A DNA stretch of 64,000 nucleotides from Streptomyces fragilis (GCF_003112515.1 NZ_BEVZ01000003.1:248001-312000), one strand, 5' to 3'; shown: positions 24,895 to 33,817, counted from the stretch's first letter. Program-made: numbers and translations. The notes: a model not told the origin generated them from the letters alone.

Positions 24895-25961
24895 GTAGCC
24901 ACGACATTTCCGAAGACAACCTGCCCCACAAGCAGGCCCACGCACACGGTGCGCTGGGGGTGGCGGACAAGGACAATCCGTTCGCCGACCCAGGGCTCCC
25001 GCCCCACGAGCACCGCATCCAGGACATCGACGAGAAGGCCTCGAAGCGCTCCGAGCGCATCGTCGCCGCCCTCTTCACCCTGTCGATGCTGGCGACCATC
25101 GGCTTCATCGCCGCCTTCGTGGCGCTGCCGGTCGACAAGATCGTCTACATCTTCCCGCTGGGTCACATCAGCGCGCTGAACTTCTCGCTGGGCATGACGC
25201 TGGGCGTCGCGCTCTTCGCGATCGGCGCGGGCGCGGTCCACTGGGCCCGCACCCTGATGTCCGACGTCGAGGTCGCCGCCGAGCGCCACCCGATCGAGGC
25301 CTCCCCGGAGGTCCGCGAGCAGGTGTTCTCCGACTTCCGTGACGGCGTCACCGAGTCCGGCATCGGCTTCGGCCGGCGCAAGCTCATGCGCAACACGCTG
25401 CTGGGCGCGCTGACCCTGGTCCCGCTCTCCGGCGTCGTGCTGCTGCGCGAGCTCGGCCCGCTGCCCGGCGAGAAGCTGCGCCACACCATGTGGTCCAAGG
25501 GCAAGCTGCTCGTCAACGTGAACACCGACGAGCCGCTGCGTCCCTCGGACATCGCGGTGGGCTCCCTGACCTTCGCCATGCCGGAGGGTCTGCACGAGCA
25601 CGACCACGACTTCCAGAAGGAGATCGCCAAGGCGGCCCTGATGCTCGTCCGGCTCGAGCCGAACGACATCAAGGACAAGCGCGAACTCGAGTGGTCGCAC
25701 GAGGGCATCGTGGCGTACTCCAAGATCTGCACCCACGTGGGCTGCCCGATCTCGCTGTACGAGCAGCAGACGCACCACGTGCTGTGCCCCTGCCACCAGT
25801 CCACCTTCGACCTCGCCGACGGCGCCCGAGTCATCTTCGGTCCCGCCGGTCACGCCCTGCCGCAGCTCCGCATCGGCGTGAACGACGAGGGGTACCTCCA
25901 GGCGCTCGGCGACTTCGAGGAGCCCGTCGGTCCGGCCTTCTGGGAGCGCGGAGAATCATGA
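24891..25961 (+). CDS. qcrA: Cytochrome bc1 complex Rieske iron-sulfur subunit
   Basis: A 356-residue Rieske protein, larger than proteobacterial forms because of an N-terminal extension with three membrane helices (starting at LFTLSMLATIGFIAAFVAL), as in other actinobacteria. The [2Fe-2S] site is complete: Cys280-His282 in CTHVGCP and Cys299-His302 in CPCHQSTFD, with the disulphide cysteines in the same motifs. It transfers electrons from menaquinol at the Qo site to QcrC. It is coupled by ATGA overlaps to qcrC and qcrB. Confidence 0.97.
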   Translation: MSSHDISEDNLPHKQAHAHGALGVADKDNPFADPGLPPHEHRIQDIDEKASKRSERIVAALFTLSMLATIGFIAAFVALPVDKIVYIFPLGHISALNFSLGMTLGVALFAIGAGAVHWARTLMSDVEVAAERHPIEASPEVREQVFSDFRDGVTESGIGFGRRKLMRNTLLGALTLVPLSGVVLLRELGPLPGEKLRHTMWSKGKLLVNVNTDEPLRPSDIAVGSLTFAMPEGLHEHDHDFQKEIAKAALMLVRLEPNDIKDKRELEWSHEGIVAYSKICTHVGCPISLYEQQTHHVLCPCHQSTFDLADGARVIFGPAGHALPQLRIGVNDEGYLQALGDFEEPVGPAFWERGES

Positions 25962-27598
25962 GTAATGCAGCCAGCAACGAGTCCTCCCGCTCCCGCGGGA
26001 AGGCCCCGGCCGGCGAGCGCGTAGCCGACTGGGCCGACGGCCGGCTGGGGATCTACTCCCTGGCCAAGGCCAACATGCGCAAGATCTTCCCCGACCACTG
26101 GTCGTTCATGCTCGGCGAAGTGTGCATGTACAGCTTCATCATCATCATCCTCACGGGTGTGTACCTGACGCTGTTCTTCCACCCGTCGATGGCCGAGGTG
26201 GAGTACCACGGCTCGTACGTGCCGCTGCAGGGACAGCTGATGTCCCAGGCGTTCGAGTCGACCGTGAACATCTCGTTCGAGGTGCGCGGCGGTCTGCTGA
26301 TCCGGCAGATCCACCACTGGGCGGCGGTCGTCTTCATCGCCGGCATGCTCGTCCACATGATGCGCGTCTTCTTCACCGGCGCGTTCCGCAAGCCGCGTGA
26401 GGTCAACTGGCTGTTCGGCTTCCTGCTGCTCGTCCTGGGCATGTTCACCGGTTTCACCGGTTACTCGCTCCCGGACGACCTGCTCTCCGGCACCGGTATC
26501 CGCTTCATGCAGGGTGCGATCCTGTCCATGCCGATCGTCGGCACGTACCTGTCGATGTTCCTCTTCGGCGGGGAGTTCCCGGGCACCGACATCATCGCCC
26601 GGTTCTACTCGATCCACATCCTGCTGCTGCCGGGCATCATGCTGGGCCTGATGGTGGCCCACCTGATCCTGGTCTTCTACCACAAGCACACCCAGTTCGC
26701 GGGCCCCGGACGTACCGAGAAGAACGTCGTGGGCATGCCGCTGCTGCCGGTGTACATGGCGAAGGCCGGCGGCTTCTTCTTCCTGGTGTTCGGCGTGATC
26801 GCGGCCATCTCCGCGATCGCGACGATCAACCCGATCTGGAACATCGGCCCCTACCGGCCGGACCAGGTGTCGACCAACGCGCAGCCCGACTGGTACATGG
26901 GCTTCTCCGAGGGCCTGATCCGCATCATGCCGGGCTGGGAGATCAACTTCTGGGGCCACACCCTGGTCCTGGGCGTCTTCATCCCGCTGATGGTCTTCGG
27001 TCTGGTCCTGGTCGCGATCGCGGTCTACCCGTTCGTCGAGTCCTGGGTCACCGGCGACAAGCGCGAGCACCACATCCTGGACCGCCCGCGCAACGCCCCG
27101 ACGCGCACCGCGTTCGGCGCCGCCTGGATCGCGCTGTACTTCGTGCTCCTCGTCGGCGGTGGCAACGACCTGTGGGCCACCCACTTCCACCTGTCGATCA
27201 ACGCGATCACCTGGTTCGTCCGGATCGGCATGTTCGTGGTGCCGGTGCTGGTGTTCATCGCGACCAAGCGCATCTGCCTCGGCCTGCAGCGCCGGGACAG
27301 GGAGAAGGTGCTGCACGGCCGCGAGACCGGCATCATCAAGCGCCTGCCGCACGGTGAGTTCATCGAGGTGCACGAGCCCCTCTCGCAGGAGCAGCTGCAC
27401 ACCCTCACCGCGCACGAGCAGTACAAGCCGGCCGAGATCGGCCCGGCGGTCGACGAGAACGGCGTGGAGCGCAAGGTCAAGGCGTCGGAGAAGCTCCGCG
27501 CCAAGCTGAGCCACGCCTACTACGGCGAGGGCAACCAGATCGAGAAGCCCACGCTCGAGGAGTTCAAGGAGATCGAGGCCGGCCACGGTCACCACTGA
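25958..27598 (+). CDS. qcrB: Cytochrome bc1 complex cytochrome b subunit
   Basis: A 546-residue cytochrome b, eight-helix core plus the long C-terminal extension seen in actinobacteria. Haem-ligand His residues lie in IHHWAAVVFIAGMLVHMMR and in SIHILLLPGIMLGLMVAHL; the Qo-site PDWY-type motif appears as PDWYMGF. The first in-frame ATG overlaps the qcrA stop (ATGA at 25958), which fixes the start; upstream in-frame sequence belongs to qcrA in another frame. It closes the ctaE-qcrCAB unit. Confidence 0.97.
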   Translation: MSNAASNESSRSRGKAPAGERVADWADGRLGIYSLAKANMRKIFPDHWSFMLGEVCMYSFIIIILTGVYLTLFFHPSMAEVEYHGSYVPLQGQLMSQAFESTVNISFEVRGGLLIRQIHHWAAVVFIAGMLVHMMRVFFTGAFRKPREVNWLFGFLLLVLGMFTGFTGYSLPDDLLSGTGIRFMQGAILSMPIVGTYLSMFLFGGEFPGTDIIARFYSIHILLLPGIMLGLMVAHLILVFYHKHTQFAGPGRTEKNVVGMPLLPVYMAKAGGFFFLVFGVIAAISAIATINPIWNIGPYRPDQVSTNAQPDWYMGFSEGLIRIMPGWEINFWGHTLVLGVFIPLMVFGLVLVAIAVYPFVESWVTGDKREHHILDRPRNAPTRTAFGAAWIALYFVLLVGGGNDLWATHFHLSINAITWFVRIGMFVVPVLVFIATKRICLGLQRRDREKVLHGRETGIIKRLPHGEFIEVHEPLSQEQLHTLTAHEQYKPAEIGPAVDENGVERKVKASEKLRAKLSHAYYGEGNQIEKPTLEEFKEIEAGHGHH

Positions 27599-27651
27599 GT
27601 GACCAGGCCCGCCACCCCGGTCGCCGACTGATCAACTGATCGCCACGGCAG

Positions 27652-27680
27652 GAGCCCCGTCCGTCACCCGGACGGGGCTC
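27652..27680 (+). terminator. Terminator hairpin after qcrB
   Basis: A 12-bp stem (GAGCCCCGTCCG and its complement) with a 5-base loop lies 53 bases past the stop and is followed by TTC. Confidence 0.82.
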
Positions 27681-27788
27681 TTCGCCGTTCCCGGGATCGA
27701 TAGGGTGGGAAGTGCCCCGTGGACCGGGGCGCCACGTGAACCCGCGGTCCCGGGCGGGCCGCAGGACCGAGACGATCAGGAGCGGCAG

Positions 27789-28853
27789 ATGAGCGCTGTG
27801 ACCCCCGCTGGAGGCGACAACGCGGCGGGCCGTTCCTGGCCGGCCGTCCTCAACGGCCTGCTGGAGGGCCGCGACCAGAGCGCCGAGGACACCTTCTGGG
27901 CCCTGGACCGGATCATGCGCGGCGAGGCCACCGACGCCCAGATCGCCGGCTTCGCGGTCGCGCTGCGGGCCAAGGGCGAGACGGTCGAGGAGATCACCGG
28001 CCTGGTGCGGGCGATGTACGCGCACGCCCGGGTGATCGACGTGGCCGGCCCCACCGTGGACATCGTGGGCACCGGCGGCGACGGCGCCAAGACGGTCAAC
28101 ATCTCCACCATGTCCGCGATCGTGGTGGCCGGCACCGGGGTGAAGGTGGTCAAGCACGGCAACCGGGCGGCCTCCTCCGCGAGCGGTTCCTCGGACGTGC
28201 TGGAGAAGCTCGGCGTCAACCTGGAGCTGACCCCGCAGCGGGTCGCCGAGGTGGCGGACGAGGCGGGCATCACCTTCTGCTTCGCCGTGAAGTTCCACCC
28301 GGCGCTGCGCCATGTGGCCGCCGCCCGCGGCCAGTTGGGGATCCGCACCACCTTCAACTTCCTGGGCCCGCTGACCAACCCGGCCCGCGTCAAGGCGCAG
28401 GCCATCGGCGTCGCGGACCTGCGGATGGCGCCCATCATGGCGGGCGTCTTCGCCGAGGCGGGCAACTCCGCGCTGCTCTTCCGCGGCGAGGACGGCCTGG
28501 ACGAGCTCACCGTCACCGGTCCCTCCCGGGTGTGGGTGGTGCGCGACGGGCAGGTCCGCGAGGAGCTCTTCGACCCGCGCGAGGTGGGCGTCGAGTACGC
28601 GCCGATCGAGGCGCTGCGCGGCGGCGACCCGTCGCACAACGCGGACGTCGCCCGGCGTCTGCTGGCCGGCGAGCGGGGCCCGGTGCGCGACGCCGTCCTG
28701 CTGAACTCCGCGGCCGCACTGGTCGCCCTGGAGCCGGGGCAGGGGACGCTCGCCGAGCAGATCCGGGCCGGCATGGACCGGGCCGCGCACTCCCTGGACT
28801 CCGGCGCCGCCCGGCAGACCCTGGAGCGGTGGGTCATGGCCAGCAACGCCTGA
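27789..28853 (+). CDS. trpD: Anthranilate phosphoribosyltransferase TrpD
   Basis: TrpD adds phosphoribosyl to anthranilate, the second step of tryptophan synthesis. The 354-residue protein shows the PRPP-binding glycine loop [17 protein letters not shown], the [18 protein letters not shown] motif, and [19 protein letters not shown] 27789 is preceded by CAGGAGCGGCAG, a good ribosome site, so upstream in-frame Arg/Pro sequence is excluded. It is solitary, 25 kb from the TrpE-TrpG fusion, as is common in Streptomyces where trp genes are scattered. Confidence 0.96.
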   Translation: MSAVTPAGGDNAAGRSWPAVLNGLLEGRDQSAEDTFWALDRIMRGEATDAQIAGFAVALRAKGETVEEITGLVRAMYAHARVIDVAGPTVDIVGTGGDGAKTVNISTMSAIVVAGTGVKVVKHGNRAASSASGSSDVLEKLGVNLELTPQRVAEVADEAGITFCFAVKFHPALRHVAAARGQLGIRTTFNFLGPLTNPARVKAQAIGVADLRMAPIMAGVFAEAGNSALLFRGEDGLDELTVTGPSRVWVVRDGQVREELFDPREVGVEYAPIEALRGGDPSHNADVARRLLAGERGPVRDAVLLNSAAALVALEPGQGTLAEQIRAGMDRAAHSLDSGAARQTLERWVMASNA

Positions 28854-28951
28854 GCCCGCCAGGGGAGTTGGGGGCACATTCGTACGAGGCGCGGTCCGCA
28901 TGGCGGACCGCGTCTCGCGTGTGTGCGCGGGCTGTGGCAGGATGCGGACCA

Positions 28952-29068
28952 GGTCATGAGTGACAGCCATCAGGCCCCGGCCGGCTGTCCGGCAACCCTC
29001 CGTCCGTGGCGGGGTGCCCCGGGTGAGGACCAGGCCGTGGACAGCAAGGTCCACGGCAAGCGCGGACC
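28952..29068 (+). ncRNA. SAM-IV riboswitch
   Basis: The sequence matches the SAM-IV aptamer almost element by element. It has the 5' P1 strand GGTCATGAGTGACAGCC, the core CCGGCAACCCTCC, the pseudoknot segment GGGGTGCCCCGGGTGA, the GACCAGG turn, a variable hairpin (CCGTGGACAGCAAGGTCCACGG) and the closing GGCAAGCGCGGACC. SAM-IV binds S-adenosylmethionine and normally lowers expression of sulfur-metabolism genes. The downstream gene on the same strand encodes a cysteine desulfurase-like PLP enzyme. Confidence 0.93.
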
Positions 29069-29108
29069 TCTCGCGATTTCAGGGGTCCTGGTCGCCGAGG
29101 AGTTTTCC

Positions 29109-29135
29109 ATGAGCCGACGAATGCGACGGGCCTGA
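29109..29135 (+). CDS. Possible 8-residue leader peptide MSRRMRRA
   Basis: An ATG-TGA mini-ORF with GAGGAG (29097-29102) six bases upstream, a better ribosome site than many genes here. The peptide is MSRRMRRA. It starts 41 bases after the SAM-IV aptamer and stops six bases before a GC-rich hairpin, which resembles a leader-peptide attenuator. The four Arg and one internal Met codons are suggestive only; translation is unproven. Confidence 0.4.
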   Translation: MSRRMRRA

Positions 29136-29140
29136 CCGGC

Positions 29141-29181
29141 CGGGGCGCGCCCTTCCACACCGCTGTCCGCGCCGCGCCCCG
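29141..29181 (+). terminator. Candidate expression-platform hairpin downstream of SAM-IV
   Basis: CGGGGCGCG (29141-29149) can pair with CGCGCCCCG (29173-29181), a 9-bp stem with a 23-base loop. It is followed by moderately pyrimidine-rich sequence and lies 160 bases ahead of the next gene. It could terminate transcription when the riboswitch is SAM-bound. Confidence 0.4.
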
Positions 29182-29340
29182 TCGGCAGGCCTTCGAGCCC
29201 TGTCCTCCCCCTCTTTCCGCGTCCGCGCCCGCCGGCCTGTGCCGCCGCCGAGCCGGCCGGGACGCCGTCCACCGGCGACCCGGCCGCCGCTCGCGTGCCG
29301 CCGCCCGCCGAGGCCGCGGACTGGCTCACAGGAGTTCGCC

Positions 29341-30744
29341 GTGTCCGCTTCCGCCACCACCGCCGTCCGCCCCGCCCGCCGTTCCGTCTCCGCCGCCCGC
29401 TCCGCCGCCGCCGTCCGGGCGGCCTCCGCCGCCACAGCCGCCACCGCCGCGCCCGCCGGGGAGCTCGCCGGGCTCCCCGAGCCGCTGCCGGTGCTGGGGC
29501 TGGACGTCACCGTGCCGCTGGCCGACGGCCGTCGCCTGCAGTACGCGGCGCTCGACCAGGCCGCCAGCGCGCCCGTGCTGCGGCAGGTGTGGGACGAGGT
29601 CGCCGAGTACGTGCCGTTCTACGGCAGCGTCCACCGGGGAGCGGGACACCTGTCCCGGCTGTCCACCGAGCTCTTCGAGGACGCCCGCGAGAGCGTCGCC
29701 CGGTTCCTCGACTGCCGCGAGGACGACCAGGTCGTCTTCACCCGCGCCACCACCGACTCCCTCAACCTGCTGGCCTCCGCCCTGCCGGAGGGCTGCCGGG
29801 TCTACGTCTTCGAGACCGAGCACCACGCGGCGCTGCTGCCCTGGCGCGGCGCCGAGGTGACCTTCCTGGACGCCCCCGCGTCCCCCGCCGAGGCCGTGGC
29901 CCGGCTGCGGGAGGCGCTCGCCGCCCGCGAGGACGACGGCCCCGCGCTGGTCTGCGTGACCGGCGCGTCCAACGTCACCGGTGAACTGTGGCCGGTGCGC
30001 GAACTCGCCGCCGCCGCGCACGCCCACGGGGCGCGGATCGTGCTGGACGCGGCCCAGCTGGCGCCGCACCGGCCGGTGTCGGTGCGCGAGCTGGACGTGG
30101 ACTGGGTGGCCTTCTCCGGGCACAAGCTGTACGCCCCGTTCGGCGCGGGCGTGCTGGCCGGGCGGACCGACTGGCTGGACGCCGCCGAGCCCTACCTGGC
30201 GGGCGGCGGGGCCAGCCGCCGGGTGCTGCGGCGGGAGGACGGCGGCCTGGACGTCGAGTGGCACACCGGGCCGGCCCGGCACGAGGCCGGCTCGCCCAAC
30301 GTGGTCGGCGTGCACGCACTGGCCTCCGCCTGCCGGGCGCTCGCCGAGGCGGACCTCGCCGTCCTCGCCGCCCGCGAGGAGGCCCTGCTCGGGCGGCTCC
30401 GCGAGGGCCTGGCCGCCCTGCCCCGGGTGCGGGTGCTGTCGCTGTTCGGCGACCAGGCGCCCCGGGTGGGCGTGGTGTCCTTCGTGGTGGACGGCCTCGA
30501 CGGCGCGGACGTCGCCGAGCACCTGGCCGCCTCCCACGGGATCGGCGTGCGGGCCGGGCTGTTCTGCGCCCACCCGCTGGTGCGCCGCCTGCTCGGGGAG
30601 GGCCCCGACGCGGCCGCGGAGTGCGGGGCGGGCGGCGCCTCGCCGCTGGACGCCGTCCGGGCGAGCTTCGGCGTGGGGACGCCGGTGGAGCACGTGGACC
30701 GGCTGCTGGGAGCGCTGGCCGAGCTGACCGGCGCGACGTCCTGA
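29341..30744 (+). CDS. Cysteine desulfurase-like class V aminotransferase under SAM-IV control
   Basis: A 467-residue PLP enzyme. After an Ala/Arg-rich, probably disordered N-terminus of about 60 residues, the fold-type I core shows VFTRATTDSLNLLA, ETEHHAALLPW (catalytic His), VLDAAQLAPH (PLP Asp), and the Schiff-base Lys262 in FSGHKLYAPFG. The closest match is the CsdA/SufS-like group, but the usual persulfide Cys loop near the C-terminus is not clearly conserved (a Cys occurs in GLFCAHPL). Desulfurase activity is therefore inferred. AGGAG at 29330-29334 supports GTG 29341. SAM-IV control implies a role in Cys/Met sulfur flow. Confidence 0.87.
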   Translation: MSASATTAVRPARRSVSAARSAAAVRAASAATAATAAPAGELAGLPEPLPVLGLDVTVPLADGRRLQYAALDQAASAPVLRQVWDEVAEYVPFYGSVHRGAGHLSRLSTELFEDARESVARFLDCREDDQVVFTRATTDSLNLLASALPEGCRVYVFETEHHAALLPWRGAEVTFLDAPASPAEAVARLREALAAREDDGPALVCVTGASNVTGELWPVRELAAAAHAHGARIVLDAAQLAPHRPVSVRELDVDWVAFSGHKLYAPFGAGVLAGRTDWLDAAEPYLAGGGASRRVLRREDGGLDVEWHTGPARHEAGSPNVVGVHALASACRALAEADLAVLAAREEALLGRLREGLAALPRVRVLSLFGDQAPRVGVVSFVVDGLDGADVAEHLAASHGIGVRAGLFCAHPLVRRLLGEGPDAAAECGAGGASPLDAVRASFGVGTPVEHVDRLLGALAELTGATS

Positions 30745-30799
30745 CGGCCGCCCCGCGCGGGGGCGGGCCCGACCCGCTCCCGGCCGCCGGGGGCCTGCG

Positions 30800-31081
30800 T
30801 CAGGAGTCGAGGCCGATGGCGAACGCGGCCTCCAGGTCGTGCTGCGAGTAGGTGCGGAACGCGACGTGGGTGTCGGTGCCCAGGACGCCGGGGATCTTGC
30901 TGATCCGCCCGGGGATGACCTCCGCGAGGTCGTCGTGCTCACGCACCCGCACCATGGCGATCAGGTCGTAGGTGCCGGTCACCGAGAAGACCTCGCTGAC
31001 GGATTCCAGGGAGGCGATGTCCTGCGCGATCTCGGGGATCCGGTCCACGCTGGTCTTGATGAGCACGATCGCGGTGATCAC
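30800..31081 (-). CDS. Lrp/AsnC ligand-binding domain protein without DNA-binding domain
   Basis: A 93-residue protein consisting only of the RAM/Lrp effector domain (VITAIVLIKTSVDRIPEIA, VFSVTGTYDLIAMVRVRE, PGVLGTDTHVAFRTYS). The usual N-terminal helix-turn-helix is absent, and the GTG start overlaps the rhomboid stop by four bases, so it is not a truncated larger gene. Such stand-alone domains can bind amino acids or form mixed oligomers with full Lrp regulators. Function is unknown. Coupling to the rhomboid gene suggests coordinated synthesis only. Confidence 0.88.
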   Translation of the reverse strand: MITAIVLIKTSVDRIPEIAQDIASLESVSEVFSVTGTYDLIAMVRVREHDDLAEVIPGRISKIPGVLGTDTHVAFRTYSQHDLEAAFAIGLDS

Positions 31082-31809
31082 GGTTGGTTCTCTCCCTGGG
31101 TGGCCGTCGCTGGTGGATTCACTGTAGTCGTCCCCCGGAACGCCGTCCGGGCGGCGGCGAACCCCAGCCCGAAGCCCACCAGGTGCGCCAGGTACGCCAC
31201 CCCGGGCCCCTCCCCGGCGCGCTCCGCGCCCAGCCACTGCAGGGCCGCCCAGAACGGCAGCACCACCCAGGCGGGCAGCCGCACCGGCAGGAAGAAGAGG
31301 AACGGCAGCAGACTGGTGACGCGGGCCCGGGGAAAGAGCTGGAGGAACGCCCCGAGCACCGCGGACACCGCGCCGGACGCGCCCACCAGGGACTGCCCGG
31401 ACGAGGGGTCGGCGAGCGCGTAGCCGACCAGCGCCAGGCTTCCGCAGCCGAGGTAGAAGAGGGCGAACCGCACGCTGCCCATGCGCTGTTCGGTCATCAC
31501 GCCGAAGACCTGGAGGAAGAGCAGGTTGCCCAGCAGATGCAGCCACCCCCCGTGCACGAACAGCGCGGTCAGCGGCGTCACCAGCGCGTCCGGGTCGCCG
31601 GCGAGCAGTTCGGCGGGCACCACCCCCCAGCGCCGGAAGCAGGCCCGCTGCGCCGCCGGCAGGTCCTCGCCGGTGCCGTACAGGGGGTTGAGGCCGGAGG
31701 CCGGTCCGATCAGGAAGAGCAGCACGCACAGCGCCGTCAGACCATGGGTGACGGGCGCCGGCCGGCTCCGGACCGCCGCGGCGAACGCCGTGCTCCAGTC
31801 GCGGATCAT
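31078..31809 (-). CDS. Rhomboid-family intramembrane serine protease
   Basis: A 243-residue protein with about six membrane helices. The rhomboid hallmarks are the Asn-containing HLLGNLLFLQVFG in the second helix region, the catalytic Ser in LVGASGAVSAVLG, and the His in the last helix, YLAHLVGFGLGF. It cleaves unknown membrane substrates. The ATG at 31807-31809 removes an Arg-rich upstream extension. It overlaps the Lrp-domain gene by four bases. Confidence 0.92.
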   Translation of the reverse strand: MIRDWSTAFAAAVRSRPAPVTHGLTALCVLLFLIGPASGLNPLYGTGEDLPAAQRACFRRWGVVPAELLAGDPDALVTPLTALFVHGGWLHLLGNLLFLQVFGVMTEQRMGSVRFALFYLGCGSLALVGYALADPSSGQSLVGASGAVSAVLGAFLQLFPRARVTSLLPFLFFLPVRLPAWVVLPFWAALQWLGAERAGEGPGVAYLAHLVGFGLGFAAARTAFRGTTTVNPPATATQGENQP

Positions 31810-32003
31810 GCACGAAGTGTGACGTACCGGATGCGGCGGGCGGGCGTCGCCTCGCCGCCGTGGACACGCGAGCGACCGGCCCGCGAATGGCCGTAGGGTT
31901 ACCACGCACAGGCATCCACCGGTACACACAGGTACACGCACAGGCTCCGGCGCCCACGACGGGCGCCTCGACGGCCCCGGAACGAGAAAGGGCGTAGCCC
32001 GCG

Positions 32004-32243
32004 ATGACGGTTCCCCTCCCCACCGAGACGACCCGCTGGCGGTGCACGCTCTGCGGCAACCTCACCCGCTTCGACGTCACCCGCTCCTCCAAGGTCGTCG
32101 AGTACGTCCACCTCGACCTCGCGGGGGCGCCCACGGTGGAGGAACGCGAGGTGGTCAGTGAGACCATCGAGTCGGTCCGCTGCCGCTGGTGCAACGCGGT
32201 GGACAAGGTGGAACTGGTGGACAGGCCCGGCGCCGGCTCCTGA
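32004..32243 (+). CDS. Small CxxC...CxxC protein, probable zinc ribbon
   Basis: A 79-residue protein with two cysteine pairs, CTLCGN at residue 14 and CRWCNA near residue 60, spaced as in a zinc ribbon. The middle (KVVEYVHLDLAGAPTVEE) is beta-like. I recognise it as conserved in Streptomyces without a named function. It precedes the NYN-domain gene by 51 bases on the same strand, so the pair may act together, for example on RNA, but this is inference. Confidence 0.75.
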   Translation: MTVPLPTETTRWRCTLCGNLTRFDVTRSSKVVEYVHLDLAGAPTVEEREVVSETIESVRCRWCNAVDKVELVDRPGAGS

Positions 32244-32293
32244 GGGAGCGGCCCGGGCTCCTAGGACGACGGACGACAGGCGAGGTGTGACGG

Positions 32294-33643
32294 ATGGCCG
32301 GTGACGGAGGCGGGAGGCCGGACGACGGCGCCGCTGAGGTGCTCGACCGTCCGCTGCCCGACGGCGTGCGGCGCCGGGTCGTCCAGATCACCGCGGACGC
32401 CTTCGGCTCCCTGACCGTGGCCGAACTCCCCGCGCAGCTGCGGCAGTACGCCCGCTTCACGCCGAGCCGGCGGGCCAAGTTCGCGGGCAACGCGATGGCG
32501 GCCGCGCTGGAGGGCGAGAGCCAGTTCCGGCAGCGCGTGGGGGAGAAGTTCCGCGAGGCCCAGCCGGAGCTGGCCGCCGCCCTGGAGACGGGCGCCCCGC
32601 CGCCGGCCGCGGACCCGCTCGACGTCGCGGCCGCCGCGTACGTGCTGCGCCCGTCCGGCTGGGTCAAGCTGGTGACCGCCGCCGGCGAGGAGGCGCAGCG
32701 CGCCGAGGCGGAGCGCGCCGACGAGGAGACCCGGGCCGAACTGGAGCGGCTGCGCGCCGAGGCGGCCGCCGCCCGCGAACAGGTCCGCTCCGAGACGGAG
32801 CGGCTGCGCGCCGAGCTCGAGGCGGCGCGCAAGGAGGCCGAGTCGCTGCACCGCAAGCTGCGTTCGGCCCTCAGCGACGTCAAGCGCGGGGAGGCCGCGC
32901 AGCGCAAACTCCGCGGCGAACTCGACGAGGTGAGGGCGCAGGCCCAGGCCCAGGTGTCCGCGGCGGAGAGCGAGAGCCGGCGGCTCAAGGCCCGGCTCGG
33001 CGAGACCGAGGCGGCCCTGGAGGCCGGCCGCAAGGCGGTCCGGGAGGGCCGCAGCATCGAGGACATGCGCGCCCGGCTGCTGCTGGACACCGTGCTGGAG
33101 GCCGCCCAGGGCCTGCGCCGCGAACTGGCCCTGCCGCCCGTGTCGGTGTGGCCGGCCGAGACGGTCGACGCCGTGGAACCGGGCCGGATGACGCCCAAGG
33201 ACATCGCCGCCCGGGCGCTCTCCGAGGACGACCCGGCCATCCTGGACCAGCTGCTCGCGCTGCCCCAGGTCCACCTGGTCGTGGACGGCTACAACGTCAC
33301 CAAGACCGGCTACCCGCAGATGCCGCTGGAGCAGCAGCGCCTGCGGCTGCTGGGCCAGTTGTCCACGCTGGCCGCGCAGACCAACTGCGAGGTCACCTGC
33401 GTCTTCGACGGCGCCGAACTGGTCGCGCCGGTGCTGCTGGCGCCCCCGCGCGGGGTGCGGGTGCTGTTCTCCAAGCCGGGGGTCACCGCCGACGAGCTGA
33501 TCCGCCAGCTGGTGCGCGCCGAACCCTCGGGCCGGCCGGTGGTGGTCGTCTCCACCGACCGCGAGGTCGCCGACGGGGTGGCCCGCGCCGGGGCCCGGCC
33601 GGTCGCCTCCGCGGTGCTCCTCAGACGCTTCAGCCGGAGCTGA
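32294..33643 (+). CDS. NYN-domain (PIN-like) protein with coiled-coil arm
   Basis: A 449-residue protein. The N-terminal third is helical, residues about 135-265 form a long Glu/Ala/Arg coiled coil, and the C-terminal 150 residues are a YacP-like NYN nuclease domain: the first acidic motif LVVDGYNVTKTGYP, the second CEVTCVFDGAE and the third VVVVSTDREVADG. These supply the Asp residues expected to bind metal for RNA cleavage. The RNA target is unknown. The ATG follows the CxxC gene closely. Confidence 0.86.
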   Translation: MAGDGGGRPDDGAAEVLDRPLPDGVRRRVVQITADAFGSLTVAELPAQLRQYARFTPSRRAKFAGNAMAAALEGESQFRQRVGEKFREAQPELAAALETGAPPPAADPLDVAAAAYVLRPSGWVKLVTAAGEEAQRAEAERADEETRAELERLRAEAAAAREQVRSETERLRAELEAARKEAESLHRKLRSALSDVKRGEAAQRKLRGELDEVRAQAQAQVSAAESESRRLKARLGETEAALEAGRKAVREGRSIEDMRARLLLDTVLEAAQGLRRELALPPVSVWPAETVDAVEPGRMTPKDIAARALSEDDPAILDQLLALPQVHLVVDGYNVTKTGYPQMPLEQQRLRLLGQLSTLAAQTNCEVTCVFDGAELVAPVLLAPPRGVRVLFSKPGVTADELIRQLVRAEPSGRPVVVVSTDREVADGVARAGARPVASAVLLRRFSRS

Positions 33644-33787
33644 CGCGGCCCGCACCCCTTCTGCCGCTTCCCGGCGGCTTTGGGCCCGTTGACCGTTTTC
33701 GGCCGCGACGCACAGTCATCCGGACATCACCGCAGGTGAGTTGCGGGAGAACTTCGCAGGCGGTGGCGAGATTTTACGTACGAGGAT

Positions 33788-33817
33788 TTGAACTGATCAC
33801 AAGAAGGTCACTAGGTT
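33788..33817 (+). promoter_or_regulatory. HrdB-type promoter of the first NlpC/P60 gene
   Basis: TTGAAC at 33788-33793 and TAGGTT at 33812-33817 are 18 bases apart, close to the Streptomyces vegetative consensus. Transcription would start near 33824, leaving an untranslated leader of about 105 bases. I looked for the ydaO/c-di-AMP riboswitch often found before Streptomyces cell-wall hydrolase genes but could not recognise its core. Confidence 0.6.

Noticed and set aside
28923..29135. A 70-codon ORF running through the SAM-IV element
   Set aside because: The sequence is explained by the conserved riboswitch structure; only the short terminal mini-ORF has a ribosome site.
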